NCBI GenBank assembly: GCA_900322165.1
Contig: ONYR01000097.1
Location: 1 to 20,542, forward strand
Length of the DNA: 20,542 nucleotides
Source: an uncultured Eubacteriales bacterium
GTDB lineage: Bacteria > Bacillota > Clostridia > Lachnospirales > Bianqueaceae
Direction: 5' to 3'
Notes under the pieces: model-generated
What the model saw: the letters and a program-made list of their open reading frames with translations, nothing else
What the model was told of the DNA's origin: nothing
Databases searched by the model: none
Program-made: the position numbers and the translations under genes
Part shown: positions 8,189 to 14,665 of the stretch, piece after piece
Layout: every line of letters begins with the position of its first letter
Position numbering within the stretch: the stretch's first letter is position 1

Positions 8189-8198
8189 GCCCATTCTC

Positions 8199-8235
8199 GG
8201 ATCGACGTTCTTGCTGCAAGAGCGTCGATCCTTTT
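8199..8235 (+). terminator. Intrinsic terminator after uxaA
   Basis: Arms 8199-8212 and 8218-8231 form a 14-bp stem (one G-T pair) around a five-base loop GCTGC, followed by TTTT and then an A-T rich stretch. The T-tract is short, so termination may be partial. It lies between uxaA and the next co-directional gene, whose start is only 35 bases further on. Confidence 0.75.
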
Positions 8236-8269
8236 ATCCATGAATCTGATTTAGTCCAAGGAGGCTCTC

Positions 8270-9136
8270 ATGCAGCTCGGAATTCGACTTCACGATGTCA
8301 ACAGCAAAGAGGATGCCGCACTCCAGACGCTGGAGGCGCGTGCCAAAAAAGCCCGCGAGGAAGGCTTTGCCTGCGTCCATCTGGCGCTCTCGAAAGTAAT
8401 CAAAGGCGTTACCTTTGACGATGCCGCTCTGACTGAGGGGCTCGCCTGCTACGTCCGCCGCGTCTTTGCCAAGGAGGACCTCGATATCGCGGTGCTCGGG
8501 TGCTATCTGAACCTGGCCAATCCGGACCCGGAAAAGCTCGCTGAAATCAAGAGCCGCTACTTCGCTCACCTGCGCGTGGCCTCGCTCATGGGTGCCTGCA
8601 TGGTCGGTACCGAGACCGGTGCCCCGAACCTTCAGTACAAGCCCGAGCCGGCCTGCCGCTCCGAGGAAGCGCTCGAGACCCTGATCCGCAATCTGGCGGA
8701 TGTTGTTCAGGTGGCTGAGGATTACGGCGTAACCATGGCCATCGAGCCGGTCCGCAAGCACATCGTCTATGATGCCGACCGCGCGGTGAAGGTTCTCAAG
8801 ACCATCGCCAGCCCGAATCTCCGCATCATCTTTGACCCGGTCAACCTGCTCGACTTTGACAACGTCGACGATCGCGAGCGCGTCATCGGCGATGCGATGG
8901 ACAAGCTCTGCGACAAGATCGCGATGGTTCACATCAAGGACTTCGTCCGCGGCGAAGTAAACGGCCAGCCCGAGCTTATCAGTGTGGCTGCCGGATGCGG
9001 CGAGATGAAGTATGATGAGATCCTTCGCTTCATGAAGGCGCGCAAGCCCTACATTCACGCCTCCCTCGAGAACACGGTCAACGAGAACGCCGTCGCTTCC
9101 CGCGAGCTGATTCAGGGTATTTACGATTCACTGTAA
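8270..9136 (+). CDS. Sugar phosphate isomerase/epimerase-like TIM-barrel protein
   Basis: This 288-residue protein belongs to the xylose isomerase-like TIM-barrel (AP endonuclease 2) superfamily, which contains sugar isomerases, C3 epimerases and inosose dehydratases. Candidate metal ligands fall where the family places them: E159 (AIEPVRK), D189 (IIFDPVN), H221 (VHIKDF) and E267 (SLENT). AAGGAGG directly upstream sets the ATG at 8270. No signal peptide, so cytoplasmic. It follows uxaCBA in the same direction but behind a hairpin terminator, so its expression may be lower than, or separate from, the three uxa genes. By context it probably acts on a uronate, an aldonate or a related sugar, but substrate cannot be read from the sequence. 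It is not UxaE, which is a different family. Confidence 0.8.
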   Translation: MQLGIRLHDVNSKEDAALQTLEARAKKAREEGFACVHLALSKVIKGVTFDDAALTEGLACYVRRVFAKEDLDIAVLGCYLNLANPDPEKLAEIKSRYFAHLRVASLMGACMVGTETGAPNLQYKPEPACRSEEALETLIRNLADVVQVAEDYGVTMAIEPVRKHIVYDADRAVKVLKTIASPNLRIIFDPVNLLDFDNVDDRERVIGDAMDKLCDKIAMVHIKDFVRGEVNGQPELISVAAGCGEMKYDEILRFMKARKPYIHASLENTVNENAVASRELIQGIYDSL

Positions 9137-9178
9137 GAGACTCTCAAAAAAGCCGGATCGATTCATTTGGACATTAAG

Positions 9179-9233
9179 AGACCTCGGACTGAAGCTCCTT
9201 ATTTCAGAGCTTCAGTCCGAGGTCTTTCTTTTT
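9179..9233 (+). terminator. Strong intrinsic terminator at the end of the uxa region
   Basis: Arms 9179-9197 and 9207-9225 are perfectly complementary over 19 bases around a nine-base loop, followed by TTCTTTTTC. This is one of the strongest hairpins in the window and ends the rightward operon. It lies between convergent genes and may also slow leftward transcription from the facing operon, but the minus-strand side lacks an immediate T-tract. Confidence 0.92.
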
Positions 9234-9247
9234 CAGTTTTTCGTTTC

Positions 9248-10822
9248 TTAAGGCTCTAGATCGGCCACGTCGCGGAACGTGCCATCGTATTCCGCAAAGC
9301 CGCGGCACTTCGGAAGTCCGTTCTCGTCAAGTGTGAAGTCCGGAAAGACCTGGAACCTGGAGTCTGCGTTCCATACCAGAGAAAAGTCTGTCTGACCGTG
9401 ATGCTCACCGGAGACCGTGATACGGCTTTGAATCGCTATTGCCCCCGGCATAAACATGTTGGACGGAGACTTAACCCGGACAAACCCATCGTAAAAGCTC
9501 TTCCCGTCCTCGCTGTAGTTCTCATAGCGAGTCTCAAAGAACCCATCTTCTGTCTGGCAATTGGTGACGGTTCCGCTTATGCCGCACACCACGAGCGGCA
9601 TCGGAAGAGACACTAGCGTCAGCGCGGCTGAGATCGGTTCGGAATAGGGAATCGCTTCCGGATCCGGCGTCCTGACAGCCGTAACCGGCTCGGAAGGTTC
9701 CTTGTCCAGCAAATGGCAGATCCGCAGCCGGCACCTTACCGGTGCGTCATTCAGTCTGGTTTTCTCGTTCCAAAGCGCTTTTGTGCTATCTGGATGCCAG
9801 CTCATCGGCGAATAGTACACCCACTTTCCTTCCGGATCGCTCAGGTCAACGCCCTTGTAGCTTCGCCCCTCCTTTAGGGAACGTTTCACGTTGATCAGCG
9901 CCGGGCCGATATTGCCGGGCCGATGAGACCTAACCCCTGCGATCGCATACTGGTACAGTACGTTCAGGTATCTTCCGCGAGTCGGCAGATCGCCGCTGAG
10001 CGGCACGACCCCCAGAAGTCCCGCATCGGTTCGGGGTGAAAAACGGGGCGACATGCACACCGCGTATCTTTCGTTTGGAGAAAGGATCGCGGTTTCTTCG
10101 TAGCCAAGCGTGTCGGTAATCGCAAAGACTTCGTCGGAATCGAGCATCTGCAGACAGCTTTCACTCAAAGATCTGCCGCCGCCCGCCAGTGTAATCCCGA
10201 GACCTCCTCTGACAAACTGCTTTACTTCGCCTCCGCGCTGAACCGTTTGCCGAAAACATCCCGGATGCGCAGGATCGGGCTCATAACCGGAAACTGTACT
10301 GATAACTCGCGCATCCTCGATGACATAATCATCCTCCCGGCAAACCAGCCTCCCGAGGAAATTAAAGGCACTTCCCATGGTAAGAGAAGAGAAGCAGACA
10401 TGCTCGCCATCCGGGGCGATAATCGGCTCTGACCAGCGCATGAAAATCCCGGGGATCTGGGTGATCTCCTCTGGAAAGACAACTTCCAGAAGCCGGGAGT
10501 GCTCGCAGTGATCAAGATCCGGTTCGCACTCAATCACATAGTCGCCCAGCAGGATTCGACGGTTATCGGAAAAGCACATCCAGCGAATGCCGTTCGCGCC
10601 CTTCTTTTGAGGGATGATTCCGGCAAAAACCTCGCAGAGCCCATCACCGTTATCTTCGATCGTAAAAACGCGGTACCAGTCCTTATCTTTTTCGGGCTCC
10701 CGCACCGAAACGAGCACTCTGCCGGAATAGGTGTACGTTCCGTTGACATCCTCGCCAAGATTTTCAGGAAGAGGAAGTGTCGTGACTTCTACTCGTCCGA
10801 ATTCCGTATCATGATGCTGCAT
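9248..10822 (-). CDS. Uncharacterised protein with beta-propeller-like (PD40/TolB-type) repeats
   Basis: I do not recognise this 524-residue protein as a named family. It has no signal peptide or membrane segment, so it should be cytoplasmic. It is rich in beta-strand, aromatic and Gly/Asp turns, and shows blade-like motifs spaced along the chain: WMCFSDNRRILLGDY (81-95), PIIAPDGEHVCFSS (133-146), AILSPNERYAVCMSPRF (245-261) and MSWHPDSTKALWNEKTR (340-356). These look like the PD40/TolB propeller repeat. The last 120 residues look like a separate beta-rich region. It is the final gene of the GH78/GPH/GH2 operon, 68 bases after the GH2 gene, with AAGGAGG before its ATG. Propeller enzymes such as PL22 oligogalacturonate lyase and GH145 act on uronate-containing glycans, so a catalytic role is conceivable, but this is inference. 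Confidence 0.7.
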   Translation of the reverse strand: MQHHDTEFGRVEVTTLPLPENLGEDVNGTYTYSGRVLVSVREPEKDKDWYRVFTIEDNGDGLCEVFAGIIPQKKGANGIRWMCFSDNRRILLGDYVIECEPDLDHCEHSRLLEVVFPEEITQIPGIFMRWSEPIIAPDGEHVCFSSLTMGSAFNFLGRLVCREDDYVIEDARVISTVSGYEPDPAHPGCFRQTVQRGGEVKQFVRGGLGITLAGGGRSLSESCLQMLDSDEVFAITDTLGYEETAILSPNERYAVCMSPRFSPRTDAGLLGVVPLSGDLPTRGRYLNVLYQYAIAGVRSHRPGNIGPALINVKRSLKEGRSYKGVDLSDPEGKWVYYSPMSWHPDSTKALWNEKTRLNDAPVRCRLRICHLLDKEPSEPVTAVRTPDPEAIPYSEPISAALTLVSLPMPLVVCGISGTVTNCQTEDGFFETRYENYSEDGKSFYDGFVRVKSPSNMFMPGAIAIQSRITVSGEHHGQTDFSLVWNADSRFQVFPDFTLDENGLPKCRGFAEYDGTFRDVADLEP

Positions 10823-10890
10823 TCAAGCCTCCTTTCACCGTTGTTCATATGCTCTTACTCAATTCTGAGAATATGCACCTCTTGGCTCAT

Positions 10891-13062
10891 TTATTTTTTG
10901 ATTCCCTGCAGGATGCGGTTGAGCTGTTTGATGCTCTCCTCATCCGCGCCGCCCTGTTTCAGCAGGCTCAGCATGGTCATACGTCCCATCATACGCTGCA
11001 GCGCGGGATTGTCCTTTACCGCGTCCGCAACGTCACCTCGCTCCGAGGCTCCCTTGGCCATCATCGCGTTTACGATCGCGCCGGCCTTGGGATGCTGGCG
11101 AATCTCACCGAGGGTATCGTTGATGGAGAAGCAGCTCGGGTCAATCTCGTCTGCGTCAAACCAGTTCGTTACCGACTTGGCTGCCTTGTTGAAGACATAG
11201 CTCTCGTCCGGCTCCGAAACGCGGCGGATGCACATCACATCGCTGCATCCGTCTGCTTCGGCGCGGATCAGGTGTTCCCCGAGAAGCGGTATTGTAAAAC
11301 GGAACACCGTCTTTCCGCTTTCGGAAGCAACCAGGGTACCGTCGACGTAAAGCCGAACTTCACTTTGGTTGGAATAAACCTTGATCTCCGTCTCCTCTTC
11401 GCAGCGGTTCACATAGCGCTTACCGCAAAGGTGGGCAAAAGGTTCCGTCTTGTTCCAGGCTGCCTTGTAGAGATAGAACGCGTCCTTTCTCATCGAGCGG
11501 TCAAAGGTGACAAGGCCTTTCTGGTTTTCACCATGCTTGCCGCCCTCGTCGCGTCCGTCCGCCGCGAAGTCGAAAAGATTCCAGACATGGGTCGCCCACA
11601 GATAAGGCCGCTCCTCAATCATCTTCAGCATATGCTCGTGATACAGCGCCTGGTATTCTTCGGTATAATCGCCCTTTTCCGGCTGGCTGCTGTGGTAAGC
11701 AGGATTTGCGTCGGCTCCGTACTCGGAAAAACCAATGACACGGTCCGGATATTTGGCGTGGAATTCATCGAAGAACTCATCGGTCTGCTCGAGCTCGCCG
11801 AGATACCAGCCGAAATAGAGATTGTAGCTGTTAATGTCCGGGATTTCCAGAATCGGACTATCGATCTCGAGCATGAAAACATTCGCCATCGTCGTGAGCC
11901 TGGTGGGGTCCATTCTGTGGCAAAGCTCCTGCAAGGCGCGGTGGTTTTCCAGCAGTTCTTCATTCACTGCGCTGGCAGCGGTGATCTCGTTGGAAAGTCC
12001 CCAGACCGCGATGCTCGGGTGGTTGTAGCACTGCGTGATCAGCTCGCGCATCTGGCTCAGCGTGTTCTCTCGCCCGTTCTTCATGTACATGGTGATGAAC
12101 GGAATTTCCGCCCAGACCACGATGCCGTTTTCATCGCACAGATCATAGAACTCCTGTGCCTGCTGGTAATGCGCGAGGCGCAGCGTGTTGGCCCCGATCT
12201 CCCGGACGATCTTCATGTCGGCCGCGTGGTCTTCATAGGAAAGCGCGTTGCCTTTTCCCTTCAGATCCTGATGACGGCTGACGCCGCGCAGCGGATAGTT
12301 GCGTCCGTTCAGAAGGAAGCCCTTCTGCGGGTCGCATTCAAAGACGCGGCAGCCAAAGCGGGTCGAAACCTCGTCTCCGGATGAAAGACGCGCTGTTGCC
12401 GTATAAAGGTACGGATCGTCCACGCCGTCCCAAAGATGCACGTTCTCGATGACGAACTCGGCCTTGCTCTCCACGGTCTTGGTCTCGCCGTTTACCGTGA
12501 TTTCAACGGAGGAAGCGTTATGCCAGGTTTCAACCGTGACATGAGCCGTCTTCTTTTCGAGATCGACCACCGGGGTGACCTTGATGCCCGGCGTACCGTC
12601 CTTTAACAGTTCAAAATGCTCCTCCGGTACACAAATCAGGTTCACATCCCGGTACAGTCCGCCATAGAAGGTGAAGTCCGCTTTCTGCGGGTAAACGCGA
12701 TCATTGTCCTCGTTGCTGAGCGAAACCTCAAGCAGGTTTTTGTCCGTCGTCTTTCCGGTCAGCTCAACACGAAACGCGGAATACCCACCCTCGTGATGCG
12801 CCAGCTTTTCCCCGTCGAGATACACATCGCAGATGTGTGCGGCTCCGTTGAACTCCAGAAACAGACAGGAAGCGTTTGTCTCTTCTGCGGTCAGCTCCCG
12901 GCGGTACCAGCAGCAACCGCGGTAATAATCGTTACCGCCGTCCTGTCCGTCCACCGCATTCCAGGTGTGGGGAAGCGTCACCGCTTCCCCGCATCCCTCG
13001 CGGCTTTTCCCAAAGAACCAGCCGTCCTTCAGATTCCATATCTTACGTGTGTCTGTACGCAT
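10891..13062 (-). CDS. Cytoplasmic GH2 beta-glycosidase (beta-galactosidase or beta-glucuronidase type)
   Basis: The 723-residue protein has the GH2 order: sugar-binding jelly roll (about 1-145), immunoglobulin-like domain (about 150-240), then the TIM barrel (about 245-540). The acid/base is E359 in WGLSNEI and the nucleophile E447 in GFSEYGADA. The segments GVSRHQD (260-266) and NTLRLAHYQ with WAEIPF resemble beta-galactosidases more than E. coli-type glucuronidase. An N513-Q-K515 triad sits where glucuronidases hold their uronate-binding N-x-K, but similar triads may occur in other GH2 enzymes, so specificity stays open. After a short beta domain (about 555-612), residues about 640-723 form an unusual helical tail. 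No signal peptide, so it acts on imported substrate. AGAGGA before the ATG at 13062 supports the start. It follows the GPH symporter gene by 44 bases. Confidence 0.88.
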   Translation of the reverse strand: MRTDTRKIWNLKDGWFFGKSREGCGEAVTLPHTWNAVDGQDGGNDYYRGCCWYRRELTAEETNASCLFLEFNGAAHICDVYLDGEKLAHHEGGYSAFRVELTGKTTDKNLLEVSLSNEDNDRVYPQKADFTFYGGLYRDVNLICVPEEHFELLKDGTPGIKVTPVVDLEKKTAHVTVETWHNASSVEITVNGETKTVESKAEFVIENVHLWDGVDDPYLYTATARLSSGDEVSTRFGCRVFECDPQKGFLLNGRNYPLRGVSRHQDLKGKGNALSYEDHAADMKIVREIGANTLRLAHYQQAQEFYDLCDENGIVVWAEIPFITMYMKNGRENTLSQMRELITQCYNHPSIAVWGLSNEITAASAVNEELLENHRALQELCHRMDPTRLTTMANVFMLEIDSPILEIPDINSYNLYFGWYLGELEQTDEFFDEFHAKYPDRVIGFSEYGADANPAYHSSQPEKGDYTEEYQALYHEHMLKMIEERPYLWATHVWNLFDFAADGRDEGGKHGENQKGLVTFDRSMRKDAFYLYKAAWNKTEPFAHLCGKRYVNRCEEETEIKVYSNQSEVRLYVDGTLVASESGKTVFRFTIPLLGEHLIRAEADGCSDVMCIRRVSEPDESYVFNKAAKSVTNWFDADEIDPSCFSINDTLGEIRQHPKAGAIVNAMMAKGASERGDVADAVKDNPALQRMMGRMTMLSLLKQGGADEESIKQLNRILQGIKK

Positions 13063-13106
13063 GTAAGTCCTCTTTTCTTCTGAAATTAAATGATGGATTG
13101 GCTGTC

Positions 13107-14621
13107 TTACGCTTCTTCCTTCAGTGCTTCTTTCTTGTCAGCGATGCGCTTCTGAACCTCAACCATCTCGGCCTTGTCCAGCTTGCAGCCGCGCATAGCA
13201 AACAGTGTGCAGATCCAGCCAAGGATCGCGAGACCGTAGCGCAGGAACATCGTGACCCAGAAAATCGCGTTCGTCGGTGTGTCGCCGGGCTGAGGCATCG
13301 TGGTCGTGTAACCGATCAGGGCAACACATCCGGTCGCGATCAGTGCGGAGAAGGAAGAGATGATTTTATCGATCAGGCTGTAGGTACCGGAAACGACAGC
13401 GGGGATGTACTTGCCGCTGCGATCCAGCTCGAAGTCGATGATGTCGGCCATGAACGCGGTGCCCGCGGTCGTGCCGGCCATCATGAAGCCGTTGCAGACA
13501 AGCGTCAGCAGGATGTACAGAACCATCGTCATACCAAGCTTGGCGATCGTATGAGTGCCGACCGTAAACCAGGTGACCGTGAAGAACAGGAGCATGACAA
13601 GGTTCGCGTAGATACAGTATTTTGCCCAGTTGACAATGGCTTCCTTGTTGCCGTGCTTAGCGCAGTAGCGGGCGCCGATGATGGCAAAGATAATGGAAGG
13701 AAGCATGCCGCCGACCGAGAGGTAGGTGGCGATCGTCATGTTACCGATCAGAATACCGGAAAGCATTGTGCCTACAATTGCGGCGCCTCCTGCCTGCTGC
13801 GCGATCTTATCGGAAGAAGCTGCGACAATGTACGCCTGCAGGGGTTTGTTGTGGGCAATGACATTGATCATGTCCTTCCACTTCAGACGCTCCTGGGTCT
13901 TGCTGGTTCCTGAAAAGTTCTCGGGTTTGTCATACTGGGAAACACCGATGCAGCAGAGGATCACGCCGACAAGGGAAACGATCACGGTGACGGTCGCGGC
14001 TGCCGTGAGGTAAGGCTGGGAATAGTTGACGGCGTAGCCTCCGGATTCGGTCACGGCGATCTCGCCGTACTTGGGCAGCAGCACCGTGTTCAGGATGATC
14101 GTGAAGGCCATCGGAACGATGTAGTTAAATACGGTATTCCAGACACCGACAGTCGGGCGCTGACTGGGATCGTTGGTGATCAGCGGGCCGATGGTCTGAG
14201 CGGTCATGTTAACGATCGTGTAGCCGATGACGTAGATCATGTAGCTGACAACGAACATGCCGACGCCAAAGCCCTTGCTCGCGGCCCAGGAGAACATCGT
14301 CATAATACCGAGAGACTGAATCAGCCAGCCAAGCAGCATCAGCGGACGAATCTTTCCCCACTTGGTATTCACACGGTCATAGAGGAACGCCAGCAGCGGG
14401 TCGGTAATCGCGTCAAAGATACGGGTGAAGGTCAGCAGGCCGCCGACGAGCAGCGTCGAAATGCCGAAGCCGATGCTGGCTGCGTAGGATGCCTGACCGA
14501 TCAGGGTGTAGATTGCCATGCCGTTCAAGGCGTTGCAGGCAACCAGGATGATCTGCCAGAGTTTCGCGCGTCTGTACTGTACGCCGTCCGTCTGGCTCGG
14601 GCTGAGTTTTTCTTTTGCCAT
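13107..14621 (-). CDS. GPH-family sugar:cation symporter
   Basis: This 504-residue membrane protein of about 12 segments belongs to the glycoside-pentoside-hexuronide:cation symporter family (MFS superfamily; relatives include melibiose carrier MelB and glucuronide carrier UidB). Family signatures in the first half are FDAITDP (about 68-74) and the cytoplasmic loop motif DRVNTKWGKIRP (82-93). It should import a glycoside or oligosaccharide with Na+ or H+, supplying the intracellular glycosidases encoded on both sides. The frame is open upstream to a GTG at 14669 that overlaps the rhamnosidase stop codon. The ATG at 14621 is better, because AGGAG stands 8 bases ahead and the extra 16 residues are highly charged and unlike the family N-terminus. 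The substrate cannot be decided from sequence; rhamnose-containing glycosides fit the neighbours. Confidence 0.92.
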   Translation of the reverse strand: MAKEKLSPSQTDGVQYRRAKLWQIILVACNALNGMAIYTLIGQASYAASIGFGISTLLVGGLLTFTRIFDAITDPLLAFLYDRVNTKWGKIRPLMLLGWLIQSLGIMTMFSWAASKGFGVGMFVVSYMIYVIGYTIVNMTAQTIGPLITNDPSQRPTVGVWNTVFNYIVPMAFTIILNTVLLPKYGEIAVTESGGYAVNYSQPYLTAAATVTVIVSLVGVILCCIGVSQYDKPENFSGTSKTQERLKWKDMINVIAHNKPLQAYIVAASSDKIAQQAGGAAIVGTMLSGILIGNMTIATYLSVGGMLPSIIFAIIGARYCAKHGNKEAIVNWAKYCIYANLVMLLFFTVTWFTVGTHTIAKLGMTMVLYILLTLVCNGFMMAGTTAGTAFMADIIDFELDRSGKYIPAVVSGTYSLIDKIISSFSALIATGCVALIGYTTTMPQPGDTPTNAIFWVTMFLRYGLAILGWICTLFAMRGCKLDKAEMVEVQKRIADKKEALKEEA

Positions 14622-14629
14622 GATACATT

Positions 14630-14634
14630 CTCCT
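14630..14634 (-). promoter_or_regulatory. Ribosome binding site that sets the GPH symporter start
   Basis: AGGAG on the minus strand, 8 bases before the ATG at 14621. It lies within the reading frame that would be used from the upstream GTG at 14669, and so argues that translation starts at 14621. Confidence 0.75.
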
Positions 14635-14665
14635 TTTCGTTTTTGTTTTATATGGCTGTTTTTGC

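Noticed and set aside
6731..8194. A 487-codon open frame antisense to uxaA
   Set aside because: Same cause as above; it mirrors uxaA almost end to end and shows no independent ribosome binding site or domain.
8234..9058. A 274-codon minus-strand open frame opposite the TIM-barrel gene
   Set aside because: It would begin inside the TIM-barrel gene with no ribosome binding site, and its composition is that of a reverse-frame translation.
9137..9180. Possible separate minus-strand terminator for the propeller-like gene
   Set aside because: The AAAAAA at 9147-9152 is about 26 bases beyond the 9179-9225 hairpin and has no hairpin of its own, so no distinct leftward terminator can be supported.
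10849..12384. A 511-codon plus-strand open frame opposite the GH2 gene
   Set aside because: The GH2 protein on the minus strand has both catalytic glutamates and full domain structure; the opposite frame has no family features.
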